Positions 26,254 through 35,844 are shown, counted from the stretch's first letter. The stretch: DNA of 64,000 bases from Rhodocyclales bacterium RIFCSPLOWO2_02_FULL_63_24 (GCA_001828935.1 MHZX01000083.1:1-64000), one strand, 5' to 3'. Numbers and translations are program-made. Notes: generated by a model not told the origin, from the letters alone.

Positions 26254-27036
26254 ATGATCCGTTCGCTTTGGACTGCCAAGACTGGTCTGGATGCACATCA
26301 GACTTCGATGGATGTCATTACCAACAATCTTGCCAATGTCAGTACCAACGGTTTCAAGCGCTCGCGCCCGGTGTTCGAGGATCTGCTGTATCAGACCCTG
26401 CGCCAGCCTGGTGCCGCCTCTTCGCAGGCGACGACCATTCCTTCGGGCCTGATGATCGGTACCGGCGTGCGAACGGTAGGTACGGAACACATCTTTACTC
26501 AAGGCAGCGTGCAAAGGACCGAGAACCCGCTTGATCTCGCGATCCAAGGCAATGGCTTTTTCCAGGTACAAATGCCCGATGGAACGATTTCCTACACGCG
26601 GGATGGTTCGTTCACCAAGGATGCCAACGGTCAAATTGTTACGGCCAACGGCTATCCGCTGAGTCCGGCCATCACTATCCCGTCCAATGCCGTCAGCGTG
26701 TCGATTACTCGCGACGGGATTGTTTCCTACTCCCAGCAGGGCGTGACGGCGCCGACCCAGGTGGGCCTCATCCAGTTGGCCAGCTTCGTCAATAACGGTG
26801 GGCTGCAGAGCACCGGGGAGAATCTCTACGTCGAGACGGCTTCGTCGGGAACGCCGACTCCCAACACGCCGGGCACCAATGGAACCGGTCTGCTCAATCA
26901 GGGCTACGTCGAAACATCCAACGTGAACGTGGCGGAGGAACTCGTATCCATGATCGTCGCGCAGCGGGGATATGAAATGAACTCCAAGGCCATCACTACC
27001 TCGGATCAGATGCTGGCGAGATTGACCCAGCTCTAA
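26254..27036 (+). CDS. flgG: Flagellar distal rod protein FlgG
   Basis: Distal rod subunit, 260 residues, the standard length. It begins [20 protein letters not shown], followed by [18 protein letters not shown], both diagnostic for FlgG. The FlgG-specific stretch [14 protein letters not shown] is present, and the C-terminus reads [26 protein letters not shown] ribosome-binding site lies before the ATG, and flgH follows after 13 bases. Confidence 0.98.
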   Translation: MIRSLWTAKTGLDAHQTSMDVITNNLANVSTNGFKRSRPVFEDLLYQTLRQPGAASSQATTIPSGLMIGTGVRTVGTEHIFTQGSVQRTENPLDLAIQGNGFFQVQMPDGTISYTRDGSFTKDANGQIVTANGYPLSPAITIPSNAVSVSITRDGIVSYSQQGVTAPTQVGLIQLASFVNNGGLQSTGENLYVETASSGTPTPNTPGTNGTGLLNQGYVETSNVNVAEELVSMIVAQRGYEMNSKAITTSDQMLARLTQL

Positions 27037-27049
27037 CGGGAAAGACATC

Positions 27050-27715
27050 ATGAAAACCATCGTCCTGATCGCTAGCCTGACTGCCGTGTTGTCGGGGTGC
27101 GTTACCACCACGCCGACCACCGCGATTCACCAGCCGATGAGCATTCGTCCGGAAGCGCGTAACTATGTGCCGCCGAGCAATGGGGCGATCTTCAATATTG
27201 CGTCGGCCCGACCCCTGTTTGAGGATCGCCGCGCACGCTTTGTCGGCGACACCATCACCATCAATATCGCGGAGAAGGTTCAGGCATCGAAGAAGTCGGA
27301 AAACAAGACCACCCGCAGCCAGACGGTCGACGTCAGCGTGCCGACCATCATCGGCATGCCGTTCAAGGGCGCGCAAGGCACCACGCTGGCTGCGAGCGAC
27401 AGCAACAATTTCAACGGCAAGGGCGAGAACACGTCATCCAACGATTTCACCGGCACGATCACCGTGACGGTCATCGAGGTGTATCCCAACGGCAATTTGC
27501 TGGTTTCCGGCGAGAAGCAGATCGGCCTCAAGGAGGGCGAAGAGTTTGTTCGCTTTTCGGGCGTGATCAATCCGAACACCATCACATCCGCCAATACCGT
27601 GACGTCGACGCAGGTGGCCGATGCGCGCATCGAGTACAAGGCAAACGGCTTTCTTGACTCGGCTCAGGTCATGGGATGGCTGGGGCGGTTTTTCCTGACT
27701 TTCATGCCATTCTGA
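27050..27715 (+). CDS. flgH: Flagellar L-ring lipoprotein FlgH
   Basis: Outer-membrane L-ring subunit, 221 residues. The signal peptide ends in a lipobox (LSGC, Cys17), so it should be lipidated. Family motifs include IFNIASARPLFEDRRARFVGD, TITINIAEKVQASKKSENKT, GEKQIGLKEGEEFVRFSG and NTVTSTQVADARIEY (listed separately). Spacing to flgI is 10 bases. Confidence 0.97.
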   Translation: MKTIVLIASLTAVLSGCVTTTPTTAIHQPMSIRPEARNYVPPSNGAIFNIASARPLFEDRRARFVGDTITINIAEKVQASKKSENKTTRSQTVDVSVPTIIGMPFKGAQGTTLAASDSNNFNGKGENTSSNDFTGTITVTVIEVYPNGNLLVSGEKQIGLKEGEEFVRFSGVINPNTITSANTVTSTQVADARIEYKANGFLDSAQVMGWLGRFFLTFMPF

Positions 27716-27725
27716 GGAGCTTGAC

Positions 27726-28838
27726 GTGACCAGAATCGAAAAAAGCTTCCTGGCGTTTCTCTGGGTGCTGGTGGCGCTGCTGGTCGTGGATACGGCGCGC
27801 GCCGAACGCATCAAGGATCTCGCATCGATATCCGGCGTGCGCAACAACCAGCTGGTGGGCTACGGCTTGGTTGTCGGCCTGGACGGCAGCGGCGACCAGA
27901 CGACGCAAACTCCATTTACCGTGCAGAGCATCATCAGCATGTTGTCCGCGATGGGCGTCAACTTGCCGCCCGGGCAGACGCTGCAGTTGAAGAACGTCGC
28001 CGCCGTGATGGTGACCGCCAGCTTGCCGCCTTTTGCTCGCGCCGGGCAGCAGATCGACATCACGGTATCGTCGATAGGCAACGCCAAGAGTCTGAAGGGC
28101 GGCACTCTCATACTTACGCCGCTGAAGGGTGCCGACGGGCAGATCTATGCCATGGCGCAGGGCAATGTGGTGGTGGTGGGTGCGGGGGCGTCTGGCGCCG
28201 GGTCCAAGGTGACGGTGAATCATCTGTCGGCTGGCCGAATCGCCAGCGGAGCGACGGTCGAAAGGGAAGTGCCCATGCCTCTCGGGCAAGGCGAATTCGT
28301 CTATCTCGATCTGCATACGACGGATTTCGGCACTGCTCAGCTGGCGGTCGAGGCGATCAACAGAGTGGTGCCTGGCGCCGCCACCGCGGCCGATGCCCGG
28401 CAGATTCGCGTACGCGCCCCGACCAATCCGGATGAGCGGGTGTCCTTCGTCGGGCGGATCGAAAATGTCGAGTTGACGCCAGCGCGTTCTGCCGCCAAGG
28501 TGATCGTGAACAGCCGCACCGGATCCGTGGTGATGAATCAGTCGGTGCTGCTCGAAAGTTGCGCAGTGGCGCACGGCAATCTCTCGGTGTCGGTCAGCAG
28601 CGACAACGCCGTGAGTCAGCCGGGCGCCCTCTCCGGCGGCCAGACTGCCGGCGTGACCAATGCCCAGATCGATATCAAGCAGGAGGGCGGTGCGTTGATG
28701 AACATCAGGGCCGGCGCCAATCTGGCCGACATCATCAAGGCTTTGAACGCACTTGGCGCCAATCCGCAGGATCTTACGGCGATTCTGCAGGCGATGAAGT
28801 CGGCGGGCGCTTTGCGCGCCGAACTTGAGATCATTTGA
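27726..28838 (+). CDS. flgI: Flagellar P-ring protein FlgI
   Basis: Periplasmic P-ring subunit, 370 residues, typical length. The GTG start is preceded by GAGGAG. A signal peptide (about 1-28, ending ARA) precedes the mature N-terminus ERIKDLASISGVRNNQLVG. Further motifs GYGLVVGLDGSGDQT and TPLKGADGQIYAMAQG are strongly conserved in the family. Its assembly should be assisted by FlgA. Confidence 0.98.
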   Translation: MTRIEKSFLAFLWVLVALLVVDTARAERIKDLASISGVRNNQLVGYGLVVGLDGSGDQTTQTPFTVQSIISMLSAMGVNLPPGQTLQLKNVAAVMVTASLPPFARAGQQIDITVSSIGNAKSLKGGTLILTPLKGADGQIYAMAQGNVVVVGAGASGAGSKVTVNHLSAGRIASGATVEREVPMPLGQGEFVYLDLHTTDFGTAQLAVEAINRVVPGAATAADARQIRVRAPTNPDERVSFVGRIENVELTPARSAAKVIVNSRTGSVVMNQSVLLESCAVAHGNLSVSVSSDNAVSQPGALSGGQTAGVTNAQIDIKQEGGALMNIRAGANLADIIKALNALGANPQDLTAILQAMKSAGALRAELEII

Positions 28839-28915
28839 TCATGCGAGTCGGGAATATTTCTTCGCCTTGATCGGACGAATGTCGGTGGCGATTCTCTGAC
28901 ATTCTGCAAATTGCC

Positions 28916-29917
28916 ATGAGTACCAATGCGAATGCCGCCACCGCCGTCAATCCGAACGTCTTTGACATGGGCAGTCTCACCGCCCTCAAACGCCAGGTCA
29001 AGGACGGCGACCCCAAGTCGCTGAAGGCCGCTGCGCAGCAGTTTGAGGCCTTGTTCCTGCAAATGGTTTTAAAGTCCATGCGCGACGCAACTCCGCGCGA
29101 GGGATTGTTCGACAGCGAGCAGACGCGTATGTACGAGTCGCTGCTCGATCAACAACTGGTCCAGGTTCTCGGCGCCAAAGGCGGGGGCACCGGCCTCGCC
29201 GCCATGATAGAAAAGCAATTGCTGCAACAGAACCCGGAGCCGCAGGCATTTGACGGCCCGCTTCCCTTGGCGCCGCCGGTCCGCTCCCTGCCGTTGTCGG
29301 AGAAAGGCTGGCTTCCCTTCCAGCGCGAACTGCTTCAGGCGCCGCAGCCGTCAAACCTGCAACCAGGCGCTGCGTCTGCATTGCGCGCTACGCCTTTGGC
29401 ATCGATGGCTGATCCTGGACAGGCAGGCGACGGTGCGGGTTCCTCGACTGCGGTGCGCGAGTTCGTCAATCGGCTGTGGCCGGCCGCCGCTGAAGCGGGC
29501 CGCAGTACGGGTATTCCTGCCCATTTCATGGTGGCCCAAGCGGCGCTGGAGACGGGCTGGGGCAGATCCGAGCCGCGTCGTGCCGATGGCAGCCAGAGTT
29601 TCAATGTGTTTGGGATCAAGGCCGGGAAAAACTGGCAAGGGCCGGTGGCTGAGGCGACGACGACTGAATACATCAACGGCGTCGCGCAAAAACAGGTTGA
29701 GCGCTTCCGTGCCTACGGATCCTACGCCGAGGCGTTTCGCGACTATTCCAGCCTGTTGTCGGCCAGCCCGCGTTACGCAGGCGTCATCGGAGTACAGGAT
29801 GCCGCCAGCTTTGCCCGTGGGCTGCAGCGTGCGGGTTTTGCTAGCGATCCGATGTATGCCGCCAAACTCGAACGAATCATCGGCGGAGCGACTTTGCGAC
29901 AAGTGATGACCGGCTGA
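28916..29917 (+). CDS. flgJ: Flagellar rod-assembly muramidase FlgJ
   Basis: Bifunctional rod-capping protein and peptidoglycan hydrolase, 333 residues. The N-terminal rod-binding domain (about 20-105) has KAAAQQFEALFLQMVLKSMR and MYESLLDQQL. A Pro/Gln-rich linker follows (about 110-180). The C-terminal glucosaminidase domain (about 185-330) carries the catalytic-glutamate segment AALETGWGRSEP and NVFGIKAG. It is the last gene before a hairpin and a new promoter at flgK. Confidence 0.97.
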   Translation: MSTNANAATAVNPNVFDMGSLTALKRQVKDGDPKSLKAAAQQFEALFLQMVLKSMRDATPREGLFDSEQTRMYESLLDQQLVQVLGAKGGGTGLAAMIEKQLLQQNPEPQAFDGPLPLAPPVRSLPLSEKGWLPFQRELLQAPQPSNLQPGAASALRATPLASMADPGQAGDGAGSSTAVREFVNRLWPAAAEAGRSTGIPAHFMVAQAALETGWGRSEPRRADGSQSFNVFGIKAGKNWQGPVAEATTTEYINGVAQKQVERFRAYGSYAEAFRDYSSLLSASPRYAGVIGVQDAASFARGLQRAGFASDPMYAAKLERIIGGATLRQVMTG

Positions 29918-29929
29918 TTCGCTTCCTCT

Positions 29930-29949
29930 GAACAGCATGTTGCTGTTCT
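29930..29949 (+). terminator. Hairpin after flgJ
   Basis: Perfect 8-bp stem GAACAGCA/TGCTGTTC with a TGTT loop, 13 bases after the flgJ stop. There is no long T run after it (TCACCCTT), so it is a weak intrinsic terminator or an mRNA 3'-end stabiliser. It separates the rod-hook operon from the flgK promoter 20 bases downstream. Confidence 0.5.
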
Positions 29950-29969
29950 CACCCTTCTGCGGTATGGAT

Positions 29970-29984
29970 GGCACGTCCATTGCT
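29970..29984 (+). promoter_or_regulatory. Sigma-54 promoter for flgK-flgL
   Basis: TGGCACG-TCCA-TTGC followed by T, a complete match to the sigma-54 consensus at -24 and -12 with exact spacing. The predicted start is near 29996, leaving a leader of about 55 bases to the flgK ATG. The flagellar palindrome at 30011-30025 falls just downstream of that start. Confidence 0.88.
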
Positions 29985-30010
29985 CTAGTTCCTGTGAAGA
30001 CTTAACTCAC

Positions 30011-30025
30011 GGCAAGTTTTGCCGT
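30011..30025. promoter_or_regulatory. Flagellar palindrome CGGCAA-GTT-TTGCCG (copy 3, flgK leader)
   Basis: Perfect dyad, extended to 17 bases by flanking A and T (ACGGCAA/TTGCCGT), centred about 20 bases downstream of the predicted flgK start point. Downstream enhancers are, as I recall, a described feature of FlrC action in Vibrio cholerae, so the position is compatible with an activator site. A simple repressor site is the alternative. Confidence 0.7.
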
Positions 30026-30051
30026 AATTAAGTTCACCTCACGGAGCAATC

Positions 30052-32049
30052 ATGGGTATTTTCAGTGTTGGCGTCAGTGGTCTCGGTGCTGCCCAGGCGG
30101 GCATCCTTACCGCGAGTCACAATATCGCGAACGCGTCGACCCCGGGCTACAGTCGCCAGGAGATTGTTCAAGGTACCAATATTCCCATGCTCACCGGAGC
30201 AGGGTTTCAGGGGCAAGGTACCCACGTACAAACCGTCAAGCGCGTCTATGACGCGTTTCTGGGCCGTCAAGTGCTGAGTGCCGAGGCTTCAGCGACGGAG
30301 ATGGATAGCTACCTCGCGCAGATAACGCAGATCGACAACCTGCTGGCCGATCCCAACGCCGGCCTCTCGCCTGCGTTGGCCGCATTCTTCAAGGGTGTTC
30401 AGGAGGTGGCGGCAAATCCAGCGTCGATTCCCGGCCGCCAATCGATGTTGTCTGCCAGCCAGGCGCTGGTGGCCCGGTTTCAGTCGATCGATCAACGCTT
30501 GGGCGAGATCCGCGACGGGGTTAATTCGCAGATCATGGCGCAGGTGACGTCGCTCAACACCTACGCGACACAGCTTGCGGACATGAATCAGCGCATCATA
30601 CAAGCGCAGGCTGGCAGCCAAACGCAGGCGCCGAATGACTTGCTGGATCAGCGCGAGCAAATGCTGAAAGATCTGAACAAGATCATTCGGGTCAGTACCC
30701 TGACTCAAAGCGATGGCAGTTTCAACGTGTTTATCGGCAACGGTCAGCCACTGGTGGTCGGTACCCAGCCGTATCAACTCCAGGCAGTCGCTTCGCGAGA
30801 GGATCCGGAGCGAATTGTCGTTGCGATGACAGGGACCAGCGCCACGCCACTGATATTGCCCGACTCGCAGATCGCTGGGGGAGCCTTGGGTGGCTTGGTG
30901 ACGTTTCGCAGCCAGTCGCTGGATGCCGCACAGAACGGATTGGGCCGCATAGCCCTCACCTTGGCGCAGAATTTCAACGACCAGCACAAACTCGGAACCG
31001 ACCTCACGGGTGCATTGGGCCAGAAATTTTTTAGCTTTTCGCTGCCCGCCGTGTTTTCAAACACGCTCAATACCGGCGCCGGATTACCTCAGGCAAGCTT
31101 TGACAGCGCCAATATCGATGAACTGACCACCAGTGACTACCGGCTTAGTTACGACGGTACAAACTATCAATTGACGCGTTTAGCGGACAGCGCGGTAGTG
31201 TGGAACGACACGGTATTGCCGGTGTCACCGACTCAATCGGTGGATGGACTGTTCATTGATTCCGGAACTTGGGTCGCCCCCTTGGCCGGCGACAGTTTCC
31301 TCATTCAACCTGCGCGTCAGGGCGCACGGAATATCAGCACCGCGTTCTCCGATGCGCGCCTGATAGCAGCGGCGGCGCCGGTGCGGACGTCCATGGCATT
31401 GACCAATACCGGAACCGGCTCCATCGATGCGGGAACAGTGACGGATACGACCAATGCCGCTTTTGCGACATTCAACACCACGGGCCAGTTGGCGCCTCCG
31501 GTCCTGATCCAGTTCGACAATCCGCCAACGACCTACACGGTCTACGACAACACCGTGGCAGCAGCCCCGGTGGTTGTCGAAGCGGGGATTACCTATACCG
31601 TCGGCGCGGATATTTTTCCGACTCCTGGTGCCGTTGACTACGGCTATCGCATCAAGATCAGAGGCAGCCCGACCGCCGGCGATAAATTCACCGTCGAAGG
31701 CAACAAGAATGGCGTTGCCGACAATCGGAATGCAATGCTGTTGGGGGCTCTGCAAACCAAGACGACGATGAACGGCAAAGCCACTGCCGGCCCGACCGCG
31801 TCCTACCAGTCGGCGTATTCGCAGATCGTCAGCTCGGTCGGCAGCAAGGCCAATGAGGTAGCCGCAATCGGCGCTTCACAGCAGACGCTGGTTGATCACG
31901 CCACGCAGTCCTTACAGCAGATTTCTGGCGTGAATCTGGACGAGGAGGCCGCCAATCTGCTGCGTTACCAACAGGCCTATCAGGCATCGGCCAAGATTCT
32001 CGCGACCGCTGCGAAAGTCTTCGAGGAACTCCTTACCCTTGGCCAGTAG
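30052..32049 (+). CDS. flgK: Hook-filament junction protein FlgK
   Basis: First junction protein, 665 residues, longer than the roughly 550 of enteric FlgK. N-terminus: VSGLGAAQAGILTASHNIAN with ASTPGYSRQEIV. C-terminus: SGVNLDEEAANLLRYQQAYQ followed by ASAKILATAAKVFEELL. Both are family hallmarks. The extra length lies in the variable central domain (about 340-600), which is Thr/Ala/Pro-rich. FlgN should be its export chaperone. It opens an operon with flgL under the sigma-54 promoter at 29970. Confidence 0.97.
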   Translation: MGIFSVGVSGLGAAQAGILTASHNIANASTPGYSRQEIVQGTNIPMLTGAGFQGQGTHVQTVKRVYDAFLGRQVLSAEASATEMDSYLAQITQIDNLLADPNAGLSPALAAFFKGVQEVAANPASIPGRQSMLSASQALVARFQSIDQRLGEIRDGVNSQIMAQVTSLNTYATQLADMNQRIIQAQAGSQTQAPNDLLDQREQMLKDLNKIIRVSTLTQSDGSFNVFIGNGQPLVVGTQPYQLQAVASREDPERIVVAMTGTSATPLILPDSQIAGGALGGLVTFRSQSLDAAQNGLGRIALTLAQNFNDQHKLGTDLTGALGQKFFSFSLPAVFSNTLNTGAGLPQASFDSANIDELTTSDYRLSYDGTNYQLTRLADSAVVWNDTVLPVSPTQSVDGLFIDSGTWVAPLAGDSFLIQPARQGARNISTAFSDARLIAAAAPVRTSMALTNTGTGSIDAGTVTDTTNAAFATFNTTGQLAPPVLIQFDNPPTTYTVYDNTVAAAPVVVEAGITYTVGADIFPTPGAVDYGYRIKIRGSPTAGDKFTVEGNKNGVADNRNAMLLGALQTKTTMNGKATAGPTASYQSAYSQIVSSVGSKANEVAAIGASQQTLVDHATQSLQQISGVNLDEEAANLLRYQQAYQASAKILATAAKVFEELLTLGQ

Positions 32050-32080
32050 TCAAGGGCAACGCAATTAGGGAAGGCGCGCT

Positions 32081-33433
32081 ATGCGAATCAGTACAGGAAT
32101 GATCTTTGATGCGGGCGTAAGCACGATCAACAGGCAGACCGGGTCCCTTCTGCATTTGCAGCAACAGGTCGCCAACGGTCGGCGCATGCTGTCGCCCAGT
32201 GACGATCCCGTGAGTGCGGCACGGGCGCTGGAGGTCACGCAGTCGAAAGACATCGTTGCCCAGTTCTCCGAGAATCACAACAATGCCACGTCGGCGCTGG
32301 GCCTGGAAGAAGCCCAGTTGTCGAGTGCCAGCGATTTGCTGGCGAAAATCCGCGAGCTCGCGGTACAAGGTGGCAACACAACCCTGTCGAGCAGCGACAG
32401 GCGCGCAATCACGTTCGAATTGCGCGCGCGTTTCGACGAGATGATCGGCATCGCAAACGCCAGCGACGGCTCCGGGCAGTATTTGTTTTCGGGATTCATG
32501 GGCTCGACCAAGCCTTTCGGCGGCACCGTCGAGGACATTTTGTCCGGCAATGAAATCGGTTACCAGGGCGATGACGGACAGCGCAGATTGCAGGTGTCTC
32601 CGACGCGGTTTCTCGAGATCAGCGATTCGGGCAATGAAGTATTCAAGCGGATTCGCGACGGTAATGGCTATTTCGTCACCAACTACACGGCGACCAACGC
32701 CGGAACCGGGGTGATCGATGCCGGAAGCATTACCGATCCGGCCAAGTGGAATGCTCTGGCGACAAAGAAGTACAGCATCAATTTCAGCATTGACAATGTG
32801 GCGGTGCCTCCCGTCACCTATTACGACATCGTGGATACCGATCCGGCCAGTGCCAGTTTCGGTAACTCACTATTGACTGGCGCCCCACCAGCGAATGGCG
32901 CGTCGCCCTTGGCGCCGCCGACCGCGGCCAGCGGCCTGCGGGTTTATCAAACCGGCCAGCCCATCATGCTTCGGAGCCAGGGTACCGAGCCCGCGTTCGA
33001 CTTCGGTGGCAACATCGTGGTTGCCGGCGAGCCGGCAAGCGGTGACAGCTTTACCATTGCACCGAGTTCGTCGCAGAGCGTTTTTGCCACCATCGGCAAA
33101 CTTATCGGCGCGATGGAAGGGGCGACCACCGGATCCAGTGCTTCAACGGCACTGCTGGCCAACGATATTGGTTTCGCCCTGACCAATCTCGATCAGGCAA
33201 CCGACAACATTTTGCGTGTGCGAGCCCAGCTAGGCGCGCGGATGGGAGAGATCGATTCCCTGTCCAGCGTCAGCGAGGACCTGAACCTTCAATACCAGCA
33301 AACACTGTCCCAACTGCAGGATCTGGATTATGCCCAGGCGATTTCCGACCTGACGCGCAAGCAGACCGATTTGCAGGCGGCGCAACAGTCGTTCGTCAAG
33401 ATGTCGCAACTTTCCCTGTTCAACTACATATGA
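32081..33433 (+). CDS. flgL: Hook-filament junction protein FlgL
   Basis: Second junction protein, 450 residues. The flagellin-like N-terminus reads MRISTGMIFDAGVSTINRQT, then HLQQQVANGRRMLSPSDDPV. The C-terminus is flagellin-like: DLNLQYQQTLSQLQDLDYAQ followed by AISDLTRKQTDLQAAQQSFVK. The central region (about 195-310) is an insertion-like, Thr/Ala-rich domain. The stop overlaps the start of the next gene by four bases (ATGA). Confidence 0.96.
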   Translation: MRISTGMIFDAGVSTINRQTGSLLHLQQQVANGRRMLSPSDDPVSAARALEVTQSKDIVAQFSENHNNATSALGLEEAQLSSASDLLAKIRELAVQGGNTTLSSSDRRAITFELRARFDEMIGIANASDGSGQYLFSGFMGSTKPFGGTVEDILSGNEIGYQGDDGQRRLQVSPTRFLEISDSGNEVFKRIRDGNGYFVTNYTATNAGTGVIDAGSITDPAKWNALATKKYSINFSIDNVAVPPVTYYDIVDTDPASASFGNSLLTGAPPANGASPLAPPTAASGLRVYQTGQPIMLRSQGTEPAFDFGGNIVVAGEPASGDSFTIAPSSSQSVFATIGKLIGAMEGATTGSSASTALLANDIGFALTNLDQATDNILRVRAQLGARMGEIDSLSSVSEDLNLQYQQTLSQLQDLDYAQAISDLTRKQTDLQAAQQSFVKMSQLSLFNYI

Positions 33434-33915
33434 CGCCGTTCCGCCAGCGCCGACTTCTGTTTGCCGCGATCATGCTCGCCGCGCTTGCCGGCTGCGGCGC
33501 AATGAACTATCCAGGCCCGACGGCTCTCAGCGGCAGTCTGCCCGCGCAGGGGCCGATCGTGCCGGATACCACGCTCAATATCTCCCCAAGTCTTGGCATC
33601 AGCCTGGAGAAACTTGTGTTTTGGGGGGCATACGCGGGTGCCGCTTACCTGATTCTCGATCCGCTGGCGCCCAACTGGGAGATCGAACAAGCGGCTTTCC
33701 CCGACAGTCACTACCACTTTTCGCTGAAAATGAAGCGTTTCTATGCCGGCGGCGCCGGCGAGTCGCGCATGGTATTCCATCAACGTGCGAAGGAACTCAT
33801 GCGCCAGGGCGGCTATGACGGCTATCAAGTCATCGAATATTCGGAGGGCATGGAGTCTTCAGTGCTGGGGTCGCAGCGCGTGTCGCAGGGCGTAATCCGC
33901 CTGACCAGGAAGTAG
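33430..33915 (+). CDS. Small putative lipoprotein coupled to flgL, function unknown
   Basis: 161 residues. A lipoprotein signal peptide with lipobox LAGC (Cys22) is followed by a short linker, a hydrophobic stretch (about 60-80, LVFWGAYAGAAYLILDPLAP) and a basic C-terminal domain with SHYHFSLKMKRFYAGGAGES. I do not recognise the family. The ATG overlaps the flgL stop, so expression is tied to late hook assembly. It converges on fliR with only seven bases between the stops. Confidence 0.8.
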   Translation: MTPFRQRRLLFAAIMLAALAGCGAMNYPGPTALSGSLPAQGPIVPDTTLNISPSLGISLEKLVFWGAYAGAAYLILDPLAPNWEIEQAAFPDSHYHFSLKMKRFYAGGAGESRMVFHQRAKELMRQGGYDGYQVIEYSEGMESSVLGSQRVSQGVIRLTRK

Positions 33916-33922
33916 CGTCGTT

Positions 33923-34714
33923 TCAGAGCGGGCTTCCGGCAACCCGCATGATCGCCCCCATCGCCTGGAAACCTCGGCTGAAGAGACCTTCCATGGCAGC
34001 TCCGATATAGGGTAGCGACAGCATCAGGACCAAGAAGCCCAACGCCAAAGTAACCGGGAAGCCTACCGCGAACAGATTCAGTTGCTGGGCGATTCGCGCC
34101 AATACGCCCAAGGCAATATTGGCGATCAGCAGGGCGGTGATCAGTGGCAGCGATAGCAGCAACCCGGTGGAAAACAGGGTTGCCGACCAGGCCATCAGCG
34201 ATGAAATCGCTGCACTGTGGATTGGAGTCGTGCTTACCGGCAGTAGCGTGAAGCTCTCGGCGAGGACGGTCAGCGCCAGCAAATGGCCATTCAGGCTGAG
34301 GAATATCAGGGCTGTAAGCAATCCAAGGAATTCAGTGATAACCGGGGTCTGTCCGCCGCTGGTCGGGTCGAAGAACGTGGCAAACGACAAGCCCATCTGC
34401 AGGCCGATCAGTTCGCCGGCGACATCAACCGCCGCAAAGGTGATGCGCAAGGCGAAGCCGAGCAGGACCCCGATCAGGATCTGCTCGGCCAACACGACCA
34501 GGCCTATCCAGGAACTCGCTGGAATGGCGGGGGGCGGAGGCAAAGCCGGCGCGAGGGCGAACGTAATCGCGAGACCCGCGATCAGGCGAATCCGCACCGG
34601 CAAAGCGGCATTGTTGAAAACCGGGGCGGTCGCAAGCAGCGCCAGGATTCGCGTCAGAGGAAACACGAAGAGCGCGAGCCACGCGTCGAGTTGGGCGGAA
34701 CTGATTGAGATCAT
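33923..34714 (-). CDS. fliR: Flagellar export gate protein FliR
   Basis: Membrane core protein of the export gate, 263 residues, six to seven hydrophobic segments. N-terminal LDAWLALFVFPLTRILALLA; conserved VDVAGELIGLQMGLSFATFFDP near 95-116 (quoted in part as landmark GELIGLQMGLSFA). C-terminal VGFPVTLALGFLVLMLSLP. It ends the long fliF-to-fliR operon. A 117-bp gap containing a hairpin separates it from fliQ; elsewhere in the operon the gaps are usually short. Confidence 0.97.
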   Translation of the reverse strand: MISISSAQLDAWLALFVFPLTRILALLATAPVFNNAALPVRIRLIAGLAITFALAPALPPPPAIPASSWIGLVVLAEQILIGVLLGFALRITFAAVDVAGELIGLQMGLSFATFFDPTSGGQTPVITEFLGLLTALIFLSLNGHLLALTVLAESFTLLPVSTTPIHSAAISSLMAWSATLFSTGLLLSLPLITALLIANIALGVLARIAQQLNLFAVGFPVTLALGFLVLMLSLPYIGAAMEGLFSRGFQAMGAIMRVAGSPL

Positions 34715-34790
34715 GCCCTATCCCTCAGTTTGCGCACAACGCGCTTCGTTGCCTTGCCTGCGGCAGATCGCCACCGCCAACGGCTCTTGC

Positions 34791-34809
34791 CCCCTTCCCC
34801 ATGAAGGGG
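34791..34809 (-). repeat. Hairpin in the fliQ-fliR gap
   Basis: Perfect 7-bp stem CCCCTTC/GAAGGGG with a 5-base loop, in a gap that codes for nothing else (34715-34831). The surrounding C/G-rich run (CCCCATGAAGGGGTGGCGGG) looks like the interspersed GC-rich repeats common in proteobacteria. It may stabilise or attenuate the distal end of the operon mRNA. Confidence 0.5.
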
Positions 34810-34831
34810 TGGCGGGGGAGATGCTTCATGC

Positions 34832-35101
34832 TCAGCCAATCACGCTTGGGATCGACTCATAGAGCCGGCGCATATAGTCGGTCATCATCGTGATCATCCA
34901 CGGCCCGGCAACGATCAGGGTAATGAAGATCACCACCAGCTTGGGGACGAAGGAGAGCGTGGCTTCGTTAATCTGCGTCGCAGCCTGGAAAATGCTGATG
35001 ATGAGGCCCGTCACCAGCGCCGCAATGAACAGCGGGGCCGAGATCATCAATGTAAGTTCGAGCGCGTTGCGGCCGATTTCTATTACGGTAGTGGGAGTCA
35101 T
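34832..35101 (-). CDS. fliQ: Flagellar export gate protein FliQ
   Basis: 89-residue export-gate protein with two membrane helices (about 15-40 and 52-75). The conserved middle segment VTGLIISIFQAATQINEATL links them, followed by FVPKLVVIF. Length and motif are exactly those of FliQ. It is eight bases downstream of fliP. Confidence 0.98.
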   Translation of the reverse strand: MTPTTVIEIGRNALELTLMISAPLFIAALVTGLIISIFQAATQINEATLSFVPKLVVIFITLIVAGPWMITMMTDYMRRLYESIPSVIG

Positions 35102-35109
35102 TTGCGTCT

Positions 35110-35841
35110 CTATCCAAAACTTAGGACCAATGAGCCAATGAGCAGGTTCCAGCCGTCAACCAGTACAAACAGCATTATCTTGAAGGGCAGGGCGACGATG
35201 ACCGGCGACATCATCATCATGCCCATCGACATGAGCACGGAAGCCACCACCATGTCGATGATCAAGAAGGGAATGAACACGATGAAGCCGATCTGGAACG
35301 CTGTCTTCAGCTCGGATGTGACAAATGCCGGGATCAGTATGCGCATCGGAATGTCGTCCGCCTTAGCCGGCGCCGGCTGCTTCGCGACCTTGGCGAACGT
35401 CGCCAGATCGGCTTCGCGCACCTGTTTGAGCATGAAGGCGCGCAAGGGCACGGCACTCTTGTCGAGAGCCGCCTGCAGGCTGAGCTTGTTCTCCGATAAG
35501 GGTAGATACGCATCATTGTAGATGCGCTCGGTGACCGGTGCCATGATGAAAAAAGTCAGAAACAGAGCCAGTCCAACGATGACTTGATTGGGCGGCGATG
35601 TCTGTGTGCCAAGAGCATGACGCAACAGCGACAGCACGATGATGATGCGCGTGAAGCTGGTCATCATCAGCAATATGGCCGGCAAAAAGGTGAGACCGGT
35701 GAGTAGCAGCAGGGTCTGAATCGATAGAGACCACTGTGTACCGCCACCCGCGGCCGGACTGCTTGTCACCGCGGGCAACACCTGGGCGTCGGCGAGCATC
35801 GGCGCCAGCAACAGCGCGCAGCCAAGCAGTCTTGCCAGCAT
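35110..35841 (-). CDS. fliP: Flagellar export gate protein FliP
   Basis: 243 residues. A cleavable signal peptide (about 1-20, ending ADA) is followed by the conserved first membrane segment [20 protein letters not shown] and [17 protein letters not shown] periplasmic domain (about 105-180) precedes the C-terminal helices with [20 protein letters not shown]. FliP forms the gate pore ring with FliQ and FliR. Only three bases separate it from fliO. Confidence 0.98.
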   Translation of the reverse strand: MLARLLGCALLLAPMLADAQVLPAVTSSPAAGGGTQWSLSIQTLLLLTGLTFLPAILLMMTSFTRIIIVLSLLRHALGTQTSPPNQVIVGLALFLTFFIMAPVTERIYNDAYLPLSENKLSLQAALDKSAVPLRAFMLKQVREADLATFAKVAKQPAPAKADDIPMRILIPAFVTSELKTAFQIGFIVFIPFLIIDMVVASVLMSMGMMMMSPVIVALPFKIMLFVLVDGWNLLIGSLVLSFG

Positions 35842-35844
35842 CGT

